Shown here in pieces: positions 10,512 to 21,823 of a stretch of DNA of 64,000 bases; within the stretch, counting starts at the first letter, position 1; every line of letters begins with the position of its first letter. The stretch comes from Anomaloglossus baeobatrachus (Eukaryota > Chordata > Amphibia > Anura > Aromobatidae), in the NCBI RefSeq assembly GCF_048569485.1, contig NC_134355.1, positions 557,654,642 through 557,718,641 of the forward strand, given 5' to 3'. The notes below the pieces were generated by a model. It was not told where the DNA came from, ran no database searches, and saw only the letters and a program-made list of their open reading frames with translations. The translations under genes and the position numbers were made by a program.

Positions 10512-10848
10512 CGTGTAAAGTCAGGTCCCGTCTGGGGACAAGTTGAATGGAGAATTATATATGGGCATGGTCTGACTAGAGTATGGACCTTATCTAGGCC
10601 TCAACCTGTAAGTCTAACAAATGGTGGGATATGAAAAGTAGTCAATCCTACTGTAGACTGAATGTATTGGAAAAAAAAAATGTGGAATTAAACTCTGTCC
10701 ACAACTCAGTTACTCAGGGAGACTGGGTCCCGGCTCGGTGACCCGGGTTAACTTTCAATTTCGGAAGTTGACGTGACATCACCAGACATCAGAGGTCTCA
10801 GCAGCCCACGTCACATGATGTGGATGAGTGGACAGCGATAGTGCCGCT
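10512..10848. other. No recognisable feature
   Basis: About 340 bases of moderate GC content between a LINE 3' end and a hAT-like terminus. I see no coding region, tandem repeat or inverted repeat. A short A-run sits at 10671-10680. Confidence 0.5.
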
Positions 10849-11419
10849 CAGGGTTGGACTGGCCCACTGGAGAATCCGAGGATGGCAGGGCTGCCATAAG
10901 AGCATTACTGCACTTACTGATGGGACTCGGTGAAGAGGGGGCCTGGGCCTGGCCATGGTACTTACTTAGCTTTATTAAACCCCGGGCTGGGCGCCCCTCT
11001 TCACCGGGCTCCAGTCACAGCCACACTACACATGGCTAATTTGTATGCGATGAGCTTTAGGAACCTTGCATGCAAATTAGCCATGTGGTTGGGCCAGTGT
11101 CAGTGGTGGAGAGCAGGACTCAGGCCCAGCGTGCAGCAGCATAAGATCATCAAGCTGCGACCTTATCACACTGCTGCAGGCATGGTGAGGATGCGGCAGT
11201 CGACAGAGAAAGGTGAGCGCTCCATGAGTTGAAGACAGGAGAGAGATGATTGCTGGGGTGGTGTGTGGGGGGCCCGCTGACCCCAGTCCCTGCTTTACTT
11301 GAGCTGGATGTGTGTCCGAGGGTGCACATCCAGCTGAAATACATTGTGGGAGTAAAATGTTTTTGTTTTTTCTTTCTACAGGCCCAGCGTGCAACAGCAT
11401 GATGAGGTCATCAAGCTGG

Positions 11420-11860
11420 GCATATATATCAGGAAGAGCCCAGGAGGGGACATATATACCAGGAGCGGGACATATGTACCAGGAGGGGCTCTAGAGGCAA
11501 ACATATATACAAGGAGAAGACCAACAGAGCACATACATACCAGGAGTGCGACATATGTACTAGGAAGGGCCCAATTGGCAGACATATATACCATGAGAGG
11601 CGTAGGAGAGTACAAATATACCAGGAATGGTAAAGATGTACCATTAGGGGCCCAAGAGGCAAACATATATACCAGGAGGGGACATATATACCAGAAGCAG
11701 GGCATATGTACCAGAAGTGTCCCAAGAAGCAGACATATAAACCAGGAGATGCCCAGGAGGGGGAAATATATACCAGGAGGGGCCCAGGATGGGGACATAT
11801 ATACCAAGAGAGGGATATGTATATGCCAGGAGAGGCCCAGGAAGACTGACTGATCCCCTC
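11420..11860. repeat. Minisatellite (ACATATATACCAGGAGGGG type)
   Basis: Irregular repeats of roughly 25-30 bp built on GACATATATACCAGGAGGGG with inserted CCCAAGAGGCA blocks. Open frames on both strands here are products of the repeat. Confidence 0.85.
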
Positions 11861-11861
11861 C

Positions 11862-12385
11862 CCCTTTATCACCCCGTGGCGATTGAGCCCCCTCCCATAT
11901 CACCCCTGACTGATTGACCACCCTCCCCCTGTATAACCTCGGACTGACTGAGCCCCCTCCACCTGTATTACTCCTTACTGCTTGAGCTCTTTCTCCCCTG
12001 TATGACCCCTGCCTGACTGCACCCTCTCCTCCTGTATCACCCATGACTGACTAAGTCCATTCTCCCTTGTATGACCTCCTTCCTGACTGAGCCTCTCCCC
12101 TGTATCAACCCTACCTGACTGCACCCCCTTTTCCTGTATAACCCCTGACTGCCCCCCTCCTTATGTATAACCCCTGGCTTCCCCTGTATCACCTCTGACC
12201 AACTGGCTTTAATTTCCCTATATCACCCCTGACTAACTGCATCCCCTCCCCCTGTATCACCCCAACTGGGCCCTCCCTCTGTATCACCCCTGAGTAGGTC
12301 TCTTCTCCACTTGTATCACCCCTGACTGCGCCCCTTCCCCTGTATCACCCCTGACTAACTGGGCTCAATTCCCATGTATCACCCG
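11862..12385. repeat. Minisatellite (CCTGTATCACCCCTGACTGA type)
   Basis: About 15 imperfect units of roughly 33 bp, core CCTGTATCACCCCTGACTGA followed by CTG.GCCCCCTCC. It abuts the LTR-type block at 12397. Confidence 0.85.
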
Positions 12386-12396
12386 ACTGACTGCAT

Positions 12397-15300
12397 ATGT
12401 ACCGCCCCCATGCCAGCAGCCAGCGCTGTTCGGGTCCGAGCCTTCTGGGGTGGTGGCTCGAGGGTCTCCGGACCCAGGGGTCTCGCGGACATGCCGAATA
12501 AATGGGGGGACGTAGATGTACGGGCTAGGCTGTAATAAGTTTGTGACGCCACCCACGGTGTGTGGTGAGTTGGGACACCACCGCCGCTGTTATGGGGCAC
12601 CCGTGGGGAGATGTTGTGCAGCAAGTTGTTAACCCCTCCGTGGGTAGGGATAGTGGCCCCGGGACCCGGTGGCTCCGTGCAGGGGATGGCGACCGCAGGG
12701 GGGGCGCTGGTGTACTCACTGTTAGTAAAACATACAAGTCTCTGGTAAACCAAGGTGATGGTGGCCGGTGCTGCGGCCGGTTGCGTTCAGGTCCCCCACC
12801 CGGCTGGTGGTCTCTATCCTGTTCCTGCACTGCTTTGTGCAAGGTGGACTTTCCTGGTGTGAAACTCAGGAGTCCGCTCCCGGCTGGATGTGGCCTAAGG
12901 AGCTGTGCCCACAGACGCTGGCCCGTGGGATCTATGGGCCCTGGTGGTGACCTCTTATCCCTAATCGGTGGGCTGTTGTCTTCTATGAGGGGCTTTGGGT
13001 AGGACAGGACCTCTAGTCCTGGCCTCAATCGGTTAATTAACCAGTCCGCTTGTTTCTGGCTTCAGGGTCCGAGTACCCCCATTTGTGCTACAGTTTCCGG
13101 GTTGGTTTCCTGTGTCGGTACCGGCGGGCTACAACCCTGTCCCGGTCCACCTCAGTTCTGCCGAGCCGTCTTCCCGTCTCATGCTGACAGAGACCACCAT
13201 CTGCCTCCTAGCCAGTGGCACCAGGGCTCCTACCCTGGTACCGTTCAACTTGAACTCTCCTGCTGGAGCTACACTTAGCTCCAGCCCACACTCCTCTCCA
13301 AACTGAACTTCAGACTCTTTCTGACTGTTTTCCCGCCCCGGGCTGTCTAGACCCCTGGGTGGGCGTGTACCGCCCTGCGCTCGGCCGCAGCTGAGGCGCT
13401 CGGATCCGGGCTCGTTTGGTGGGTGGCTCGAGCGTCTCCGAACCCGGGGGTCACGTCGCTCTGAAAGGGGTTTGACACTGTGCGGGCAAGCACATCCACC
13501 TTACGCTGCTCTCTGGCAGCGATCTCCCTGTGCAGCTTCTGTTGCTGCCACTCCCAGTACGGGGCACGGTTTCCGTGCTCCGCCTCATGCCCAGGAGCTA
13601 GGCCCACTCGGATGCCCTCGGCGCCGGCTACGACCGGCCTCTCATACTGCCGTGGGCCCCAGTGCTCAATGGCCTGCTCCGCATCTCTGCAAGTGCACTC
13701 CGGCTGCCCCACAGCCGGGACGGGATGCTTGGGAGCGGCTGGTTCTGCCGCCGGGGTAGACTCTAAGTCGGGTGCCGCCTTTGTTAAGGCCGGGTGGACT
13801 GCCGGAGCCGACATCATCACTGTTGCGGCTGATCGGACTGCCGGAGCCGACGTCATCACTGTTGCGGCCGGGCGGACTGCCGAGGATGTCGTCATCGGGT
13901 TTGCGGCCTTGCTCGGGGCCGGATGGGATGTTGTCAGGGTTGTGGCCTGGCTCGGGGCTGAGACGGGTGCCGGATCGGTGGTGCAGGTAAGGCCCGAGGT
14001 CCCTGTTGTTGGGTCCTCCTCCATAGATAAGACGGGTTCCGCTACCATTGGCTGGGGTAGCGGGTCGATTGGGGTACTGACCGTGGACACAGGTGGTGAG
14101 GGAGGCGACGTGGTGGACGGGGGCAAGCCGGACCCCTCAGCCGGGACGCCCGGTTCCTGGGGAACATAGGGGCTTGGATCACTGCTTACCCACTCCTCCG
14201 AGGCCACCTCCATCTCACGCACCCGGACAGCTGCAGCCAGATCCTTCATCTCGGTCATCCACCTCGTCAGGATGAAGTGGGCTTGGACCCGGATCCTGCG
14301 GCACATCTTTTCTGTCTGCTCCACAATCCAGTCGGCGGTCCCGGGAACGGGACCCTCCACACGCTGAGACATCCTGCCGCTTCTGTGCCAAGGAACGGAA
14401 TTGTGCAGAGTCCTGGTGTCCCTGCCCTTTATCCTCTCGGATCACATGCCGCTCCCCCTTGGTTTTTTAACATCAGTCTCGCGGGACCCACTGTTCTTTA
14501 CAAGTTCCTGCTTTTGGAGTCACCGGGTTCCACCCGCGGGGCTTCGTTTTTGCGACCTTTTCGGGGAAGAAGACGATGACGTTGTTTTGGCGCCACTGAT
14601 GGCGGGCAAGATGGCGGCAGTCCAAGATTTTTAAGTGTTGCATGGAATTCAAAGCAAGGCACACGCCATCCAGGTCACGGATGGGGTATGAATCCTGTTT
14701 GTAACGCCAGGTTTTTGTTGTCGCGGGCGGGTGCCGCGCCGCGGCAAAGGGGCTGCTCGGGGCGCTCAGTTCCGGGATCGTGTCTGGGACTCGAGTGGTG
14801 GCCGTACCCGGGGCTCGTGCAACCACCCGTCCTCGCAACAGTGAAAGGGGGTATTTACAGGGGAGATAGTTTGTCTGTGACGCCACCCGTGGGTTGCAGT
14901 GATGGGATGGTGGCCCGCCGCTGCCTCTTGTGCAAGTGCCCGGGACCGATGGTGTTGGGCAGCAAGATGGTATACCCGTGTAGGGGAGGTGTAGTCCCGG
15001 GGCCCAGGTGCAGGTGGGGAGCAGTGCTGGGGCGCCATCGGCAGGTTGGACCGGATGATACCGGTGTACTCACGATTAAGAATAATCCACACAGAGTCTG
15101 TACTGTAAACCAAGGCCAGATGATGGTTGCCCTTGGAGAGGTGTGCTGGTCCCGCACACGGGTTAGCAAGGTAGGGACCCTTCCTCCTGCACTTGTGCCT
15201 TGCTGTGTGTTTATTTAACCTGCTTGGAACGGGAGAAATCTGCTCCCCTGTGGCTTTGTATACAGAGGGAGCCGTTGCCCGCAAAATCTGACCCTTGGGA

Positions 15301-15910
15301 TTTCAGTGGGTTCTGGCGGACACCCTATCCCCCGCGTTGGGCTTCCGTTTCGCTCTCTGGGCTTCTGGAGAACAAGGCCTGAAACCTTGTTCCTGACTGG
15401 TGAATTAACAAGGGGCTTGCAACCTTCCTCGTATTAGGGCCCAGGTACCCCGCCTGTGCACGTCCTCCGGACCGGTTTCCCACTGTCGGTACAGGCGGAC
15501 TACAACCCTGCCCCGGTCCACTTCAGGTCTCCCGCGACCGGATCTCGGTCGCCTGTGGCCCTACACTGCCGTCTGCCACCTAGTTGGTTCTCCCGTAGTC
15601 CAAGGGCTCTGACTCTTGACCACTCTGCCACTTCAGCTTTTCACTTCTAACTTCAAACTACAAACTACCCACTACAACTACTAAACTCCTGTGTTCCCTC
15701 CCCTGACACCTCAAGACCCCTAGGTGGGCGTTCCCATCCGCCTGGTCCCGCCCACTGGTGTGTCCCTGTTGTCATGGGGGGGTGACTAGGCTTTGTGGCT
15801 GGTGTTCCTGTGTGTGAGATGTGGTGTTGAATGCCAAGGAGGAGGCGATTCCTGTACCCTTGGTGGGGGGTACAGTCCTCTGTGACTACCTGGCTTTGCC
15901 AGGGCGTCAC
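12397..15910 (-). mobile_element. Decayed LTR-type retroelement block (fossil)
   Basis: Two GC-rich segments, about 12397-13365 and 14655-15910, are diverged copies of one sequence in the same orientation; shared anchors include GTGACGCCACCC, GGTGTACTCAC, GTAAACCAAGG, CGGACTACAACCCTG and ACCCCTAGGTGGGCG. They flank a minus-strand gag-like frame. On the minus strand the block would read LTR (start TGTGACGCCCTGGCAAAGCC at 15910), a primer-site-like TGGCGCCAAAAC near 14598, the frame, then the second LTR. The left segment lacks the outermost part of the right one and its start is repeated at 13366. No pol is present, so it is a non-autonomous or internally deleted fossil. The clear divergence between the repeats suggests it is old. 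Boundaries are approximate. Confidence 0.45.
13347..14372 (-). pseudogene. Gag-like frame of the LTR-type block (fossil)
   Basis: A 341-codon frame starting MSQRVEGPVPGTADWIVEQT. It has a helical N-terminal part, a Pro/Ala/Ser/Thr-rich middle with repeats of the form SAPAVRSAATVM, and a charged C-terminal part with WEWQQQKLHREIAAREQR. No zinc knuckle, protease or reverse transcriptase is visible. I infer a gag-like protein from its place between the two repeats and after the primer-site-like sequence; no domain proves it. It overlaps GC-rich frames on the other strand, which I regard as shadows. Confidence 0.4.
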
Positions 15911-16097
15911 ACTTGTTTGTGGTGGCCACAGTTTATATGGGAAAACCCTGGTGACAGGTTCCCTTTAAAGCAACCTGCAATATGCAGAGCTGAGAGTGGT
16001 AGTGCAGGAAGGTCATGTCTCCCTGCTGTACCACAGTTCTAAACTTTATTGGCGTGCTGAATATGCTGATACAGTTAAGAGTGGCAGTATTTCTGGG
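15911..16097. other. Flank with a TTAA-type MITE end
   Basis: Contains CCCTGGTGACAGGTTCCCTT then TAA at about 15944-15967, the right terminus of the AGGGAACCTGTCA family seen whole at 49275-49803, but no left partner. The remainder up to the hAT-like terminus at 16098 has no recognised feature. Confidence 0.5.
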
Positions 16098-16254
16098 CAG
16101 GGTCGGACTGGGGTGTCTGGGGCCCACCACGGCAGGGGCCCACCCTACAGCTATGTGTAAATACCTATTAGCCATTATCCCTGTTATAGTGGAGCGTGAC
16201 TGTAAAACACAGGCGGCTCCTGCACATCTACTGTGCACCATAACTGATATTATC

Positions 16255-16640
16255 TCATGCGCATGTAACTGCAGAATATTCTGCAGCAATTTGACAACAC
16301 ATGTGCTCTTCAAATCGCTGCAGAATCACTGCATAATGAATGCAGTATTTTTGTTAAAAAAAGCCGATTTCCTGTGCTCGGGATGCTGCCCCCAACATAG
16401 ACAGAGTGGGAGCTGCATCTAGAACCCACAAATAATTGACATGCTGCTTTTATGAATGCACGGATTTGGGTCACAATTTTAGCACCCAAATCGCTGCGTT
16501 CAAAAAAGCAACGTGCGCACGTATCATACACAATTTACATAGATTGTGCAGGGGACGCAGGACACATGCATTTACGCTGCAGTGCAATACGCAGCGTAAA
16601 TGCATGTCAGTACGTAACGTGCGCATGAGCCCTTACAGTA
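16255..16640. mobile_element. MITE of the GGCTATGTGCGCAC type, degenerate
   Basis: Interior matches the clean copy at 44371-44594: CTGCAGAATATTCTGCAGCA, CTTCAAATCGCTGCAGAA and ACATAGACAGAGTGGGAGCT, closing with ACGTGCGCATGAGCCCTTA. An extra inserted or duplicated stretch around 16430-16600 makes it longer than that copy. Left end is unclear. Confidence 0.55.
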
Positions 16641-17001
16641 GTTTGCAGTAAGGGGGATATTTGGTGACAAATTATCAACAAACATATTGATTGGTGGAAC
16701 CAGACCAGTGGAAGCAGCACCTATCGGAAGAATGGGGAACTTTTCTCCCTGACAGTGCACTTGTATCCCCATTATAACACGCAGTGGCGGCAGGTGGGAT
16801 GTGTGGCCACAGCTCCATTCATCCTGTTTGAGGCTGACAGAAAAAGCCAAGAACAGCACACAGCAACCACAGAGGGAATGAATGGATCACGGTTTGAGTC
16901 AGATATGACCTCCAGTGTAATGGGGATAAAAGTTGCACATTTTACAGATCGGTGCAGGTCCCAGCAATCACACCCTCACTGATAAATAAGATCACTTATC
17001 C
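16641..17001. other. Unassigned interspersed sequence
   Basis: About 360 bases with no coding region. The stretch GATCGGTGCAGGTCCCAGCA near 16950 resembles the interior of TTAA-type MITEs in this window (compare 48260 and 48970), so it may be a decayed copy, but termini are not visible. Confidence 0.35.
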
Positions 17002-17004
17002 TTA

Positions 17005-17587
17005 GGCGGGCTTTGCACGTTGCGACATCGCAAGCCGATGCTGCGATGTCGCACGCGATAGTCCCCGCCCCCGTCGCAGGTACAATATCTTGTGAAACCT
17101 GGCATAGCGAAAATTATCGCTACGCCGCCTTCACATGCACTCACCTGCCCTGCGACCGTCGCTCTGGCCGGCGACCCGCCTTCTTATTAAGGGGGCGGGT
17201 CGTGCGGCGTCACTGCGACGTCACACGGCAGGCGGCCAAGAGGGGCGGAGATGAGCGGGATGTAAACATCCCGCCCACCTCCTTCCTTCCGCATATCCTA
17301 CAGAAGCCGCGGTGACGCCGGTAGGAGATGTTCCTCGCTCCTGCGGCTTCACACACAGCGATGTGTGCTGCCGCAGGAGCGAGGAACAACATCGGACCGT
17401 CGCGTCAGCGTAATTATGGATTACGCCGACGCTGCACCGATGATACGATTACAACTCTTTTGCGCTCGTTAATCGTATCATCGAACCTTTACACACTACG
17501 ATGTCGCATGCGATGCCGGAAGTATGTCATTTTCAATTTGACCCCACCGACATCGCACCTGCGATGTCGTAGTGTGCAAAGCCTGCC
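17005..17587. mobile_element. MITE, GGCnGGCTTTRCAC family
   Basis: 583 bp with inverted ends GGCGGGCTTTGCACG and (right, inverse) GGCAGGCTTTGCACAC, flanked by TTA on both sides (17002-17004 and 17588-17590). Interior carries GAGATGAGCGGGATGTAAAC and CATCCCGCCCACC, the reverse orientation of the copy at 5088. No coding capacity. Confidence 0.85.
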
Positions 17588-17590
17588 TTA

Positions 17591-18137
17591 GGCCACGTTC
17601 ACATATTCAGTATTTGGTCAGTATATTACCTCAGTATTTGTACCCAAAACCATGAGAAGGTGAGAAATGCAGATGTGGTGCCAGAGTTTCTATTATACTT
17701 TTACTCTGATTGTTCCACTACTGGTTTTGGCTACAAATACTGCCAGAGGCGTACATAGAAATCATGGGGCCCCATAGCAGGATTTCTAATTGGGCACCCC
17801 AAAAAATTAAATTAATAATAATAAATAAAAATATTCAGCTGGGACACAGAAAAGCATATTTCACAACTTTATAGCCCTTACCAAGTATTTTTCCTCCTAT
17901 CGAAGCCCCTAGATTCATCTTTCATTGCAGCCATAAAATATGATTGCACCAAAAGTGCCCCACAAGCACGGTCAGTATCTTACATCAGTATTTGTAGCCA
18001 AATCCAGGAGTGGGTGATAAATGCAGAAGTGGTGCCCGTGTTTCTATTATACTTTTCCTCTGATTGTTCCACTCCTGGTTTTAACTACAAATACTGATGT
18101 AAAATACTGACCAAATACTCAACATCTGCATGGGGCT
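17591..18137. mobile_element. MITE abutting the previous one at a shared TTA
   Basis: Starts immediately after the TTA that ends the 17005 element: GGCCACGTTCACATATTCAG then TATTTGGTCAGTA; its right end is the inverse (TACTGACCAAATACTCAACA ... GGGGCT) followed by TTA at 18138-18140. Interior has two further inverted copies of CAGTATTTGTA with a ATGGGGCCCCATAGCAGG stretch between. No coding capacity. Confidence 0.75.
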
Positions 18138-18567
18138 TTAGAAGAGAATAATGGGATAGTCCTCCATATAGTAAAATGAAGAGGCAATTACTTGTTTTCA
18201 CCAGACAACCTCTGTAAGTGCATATGTGCTACAGTTTAATAATCACAGGACAGGGAGGGGTTAAACATTCAAGTATTTAATCTCTATTGGAAATAAAGAA
18301 TCTTTCCCATATTGATATCAGAGATTAAAAGTGACCTCCATACGCAACACAATCCACTATACCTCTATACCAAGACCAATAATACCGCCACACCATGACC
18401 AGACAACATATTACCACCACATAGTGACCGAATACATCCAGATACAAGAGAGAAATACTGTCACACCTGTTATGGACAAGATTATGAACTATTAGGAGTA
18501 TATATAAGAGTTATATGAAGATATCCAAAAAACAGGATTTAAGATGGTGTTTGAGCTGTACCACACC
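18138..18567. repeat. hAT interior: start of ACCAGACAACATATTACCAC array
   Basis: Mostly unassigned sequence; 18360-18480 holds one or two units of the repeat that is amplified at 20277-20560 and 38953-39200 (CACCATGACCAGACAACATA then TTACCACCACATAGTGACCG). This links the segment to the same parent element. Confidence 0.5.
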
Positions 18568-18839
18568 TACTGTATTTTTCGGACTATAAGACGCACCAGA
18601 CTATAAGACGCACCCTGGTTTTAGAGTAGGAAAATAGGAAAATAAAACTTTAAGCAAAAAAATGTGGTCATGACACACTGTTATGGGGCGAGGATCTGCT
18701 GCTGACACTGTTATGGGGGTAATGTCCCCAAATTCTCTACTAAGGTACCCCATCCTGGTAATGATCCTCCTGCCTTGTATATGATCCTGCTATAAACCCC
18801 CATCCTGCTTATATACCAGCATCCTGCTCATATTCCCCC

Positions 18840-19230
18840 ATCCTATTCATATACCCCATCCTGTTCATATACCCCCATCCTGTTCATATACCCCCATCCT
18901 GTTCATATACCCCCATCTTGTTCATATACCCCCATCCTGTTCATATAGCCCCCATCCATCCTGTTCATATACCCCCCATCCTGTTCATATACCCCCCATC
19001 CTGTTCATATACCCCCCATCCTGTTCATATACCCCCCATCCGTCCTGCTCATATACTCCCATCCTGTTCATATACCCCCATCCTGTTCATATACCACCCA
19101 TCCATCCTGTTCATATACCCCCCATCCTGTTCATATACCCCCCATCCATCCTGTTCATATACCCCCATCCTGTTCATATACTTCCATCCTGTTCATATAC
19201 CCCCCATCCCTCCTGCTCATATACTCCCAT
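18840..19230. repeat. Minisatellite, 19-bp units
   Basis: About 18 units of CCTGTTCATATACCCCCAT with small length changes. It gives a long plus-strand frame of the type IPPILFIY that is not a gene. Confidence 0.9.
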
Positions 19231-19376
19231 CCTGCTATATGCCCCCATCGTGCTCATATACCATGCTGGTATATGGCCTGTATCCTATAGCACAGAGAAA
19301 AAAAAACAAACATTTATACTCACCTTTTCCTCACTCCCTCCAGCACCGATCATCTTCCTCTCTGCGCCGCTGACCT

Positions 19377-19514
19377 GCGTGTGTGGAGCCGTTCCCCTGC
19401 AGCACGCGATGTCTTCCTGTCTGTGCCGATCAGCTGATCAGCACAGATCAGCTGATCAGCTGACCGGCACAGACAGGAAGACATCGCGTGCTGCAGGGGA
19501 ACGGCTCCACACAC
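19377..19514. repeat. Inverted repeat with about 50-bp arms
   Basis: Left arm from GTGTGTGGAGCCGTTCCCCT to CCTGTCTGTGCCG is matched by its exact inverse from CGGCACAGACAGGAAGACAT to GGCTCCACACAC. The loop is itself made of GATCAGCTGATCAGC units. It lies inside the 18570-19912 element. Confidence 0.85.
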
Positions 19515-19914
19515 AGGGACGGGTGAGTGTACTGATTCACTGCACCCCGCGCTGATAAGGATGTGCGGGGGGCAGTGAATACAGCCGCACATGATCACTC
19601 CAGGCTGTAATTGCCAGGGGTGATCATGTGGACCGGCTCTTTACTATGCGCGCGTCCCCGCTCGTCCTCCCGCCCACCTGTCAGCGCCGGCTTCTGCGCT
19701 GAGAAATGGGCGGGAGGATGGGCGTGCATATGTAATGAGCGGGCACACGTGGTCACGGCAGGCTGCTATAGTAGCCTGCTCGTGCCCCCGATGACCCGCT
19801 CCACCGCAGCACCCTCATTCCCCGCAGCCACAGTCAGACCATAAGACGCACCCCCAACTTTCCCCCAACATTTGGGGGAAAAAAAGTGCGTCTTATGGTC
19901 CGAAAAATACGGTA

Positions 19915-20264
19915 GTTCTGCATTCAGACTTAAGACTCAGAGAGTCTGGACTTTCATGTGACAAGTGAATCATGCTGATATTGCCTAATATAATGAGGAA
20001 GCAAGCACATTACAGTATATTGTATATCACAGAATAAGCTCCATGATACTTTACCCAATAGGAGACGTGTTACGTATTATTGGCTGCTAGCCAATAATTC
20101 CCTTTAAATGTATCGTCCACTTCCGTATTAAACAGTCATTTTATTCTATGCAGATCTGTGTCATGTCTCTGGTCTGAATGGAACAATAATATGCATGCTA
20201 CTACCAAATGACTCTAATTTGGATGCAGACAGGTTTAAGGTTGATGCACAATTAGATTGCATCA
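19915..20264. other. No recognisable feature
   Basis: About 350 AT-rich bases after the mariner-like element. I see no coding region, array or terminal repeat. Confidence 0.45.
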
Positions 20265-21441
20265 CAGTAAATTCATGACCGCTTTATCACACCGTGACCA
20301 GATAACACATTACCACCACAGTGACCGAATACAACCACATAGAAAGGAAGAAATACTGCAACACTATGACCAGACCACACCACATAGTGACCGAATAATA
20401 CTACATGCAAGGGAGAAATACCGCCATACTGTGACTAAACCACATGGTGACCAAATGATACCACATACAAAAGAGAAATACCACCATATCGTGACCAGAA
20501 CACATATAAACACGACATAGTGACCGAATACAACCACATACAAGGGTCAAATACCAACATGCCATGACCAGACCACAAAGTGACAGAATAATACTACAAT
20601 AATGATCATGAATAAAAACCACAATACTAATAACACTAGTATTTCCATCAGTGCCATTATACACAGGAGCTCTGTATATAGTGTCAGTGTAGAGGTAGGT
20701 AATACAGTGATCAAAAGTGCCATTATACACAGGAGCTCTGTATATAGTGTCAGTGTACAGGTAATACAGTGATCACCAGTGACATTATACACAGAAGCAC
20801 TGTATATACACAGGAATTCTGTATATAGTGTAGAGCTAATACAGTTATCACTGGTGACTTTATAGACAGGAGATCTTTATATAGGTAATACAGTGATCAC
20901 CAGTGACATTATAAACAGGAGTTCTGTATATAGTGTATAGTGTGTGTGTGTGTGTGTGTGTGTGTGTACATGTAATACACTGACTTACCAGTGACGTCTC
21001 TAGCTGACGTTGTTCACCTTCGCTTTTCCTGTCCATCTGGTGCAGAAATTAACACAGTCACCTATAGCTGATCACTCCCAGGGCACATTCCACACTGTTT
21101 CCCCAATTTCTAAACTACATCAGACTTTTGTTCCCACCATGGAAGATAGTATCTTAAAAAATAAACTATATTTCATCAGTAATAATGTCCCCTAATTTGC
21201 CCCTATAGTAATTATCTCCAATATTTGCCATCATAAGCCAATAATGTATGTTCCTCACTCTGGCCCCATATAGTAATTATGTCCCCCACCCTGGCCCCCT
21301 GTATTTAATAATGTATCTAATCCTAGCCCCCTTTATTTAATAATGTCTACCTTCCTGACCCCCTATATTTAATAATGTTTCCTATCCTGGGCCTCTATGT
21401 TCCTCCATCCCAGGCACTTACACTGCCCCATCCTGGCCTCC
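20265..21441. repeat. hAT interior, first copy of the array segment
   Basis: Ordered blocks: 20277-20560 units of about 66 bp (CCGTGACCAGATAACACATT ... CATAGTGACCGAATA); 20640-20940 units around ACACAGGAGCTCTGTATATA and GTAATACAGTGATCACCAGT; a (TG)n run at 20940-20966; then CTTACCAGTGACGTCTCTAG and a block of AATAATGTCCCC-type repeats to 21440. The same blocks in the same order recur at 38953-39900. The Tc1 at 21444 is inserted in it and the sequence resumes at 24722. Confidence 0.75.
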
Positions 21442-21823
21442 TACAGTTAGGTCCAGAAATATTTGGACAGTGACACAAGTTTTGTTATTTTAGCTGTTTA
21501 CAAAAACATGTTCAGAAATACAATTATATATATATAATATGGGCTGAAAGTGCACACTCCCAGCTGCAATATGAGAGTTTTCACATCCAAATCGGAGAAA
21601 GGGTTTAGGAATCATAGCTCTGTAATGCATAGCCTCCTCTTTTTCAAGGGACCAAAAGTAATTGGACAAGGGACTCTAAGGGCTGCAATTAACTCTGAAG
21701 GCGTCTCCCTCGTTAACCTGTAATCAATTTATTTATTTAATCGTATGAACGTATATCTTACCATCATTTAAAAATAAACACCAGACAATAGACAGTGATT
21801 GAAAAATATCAAAAGGATAAAAA

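Larger units (their letters stand above)
10849..12390. mobile_element. Partial hAT-like element with minisatellite interior
   Basis: Begins with CAGGGTTGGACTGGCCCAC, nearly the same terminus as at 16098 (CAGGGTCGGACTGG) and the inverse of the end at 41853. The matching right end is not found, so the element is incomplete or was cut by the LTR-type block at 12397. A 40-base stretch with CAGGCCCAGCGTGC and GATGAGGTCATCAAGCTG-like sequence occurs twice (about 11121 and 11380). The rest is two tandem arrays. Confidence 0.55.
18570..19912. mobile_element. Tc1/mariner-type non-autonomous element, TA target
   Basis: 1,343 bp with inverted ends CTGTATTTTTCGGACTATAA / GACGCAC on the left and the inverse of CCGTATTTTTCGGACCATAA on the right, flanked by TA (18568-18569 and 19913-19914). 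The left end is followed by a second copy of ACTATAAGACGCACC. Interior: a minisatellite (18840-19230) and a palindrome (19377-19514). No transposase. TA duplication and end structure suit Tc1/mariner, but the superfamily is not proven. Confidence 0.75.

Noticed and set aside
11376-12044. 222-codon minus-strand frame rich in Tyr, Pro, Leu
   Set aside because: Lies entirely on two adjoining minisatellites; no recognisable protein.
13472-14169. Plus-strand GC-rich frames of up to 229 codons
   Set aside because: Antisense shadows of the gag-like frame; GC-rich DNA has few stops on either strand.
15944-15967. Right end of an intact TTAA MITE
   Set aside because: Only one terminus is present; no left partner with AGGGAACCTGTCA was found upstream, so no complete element is called.
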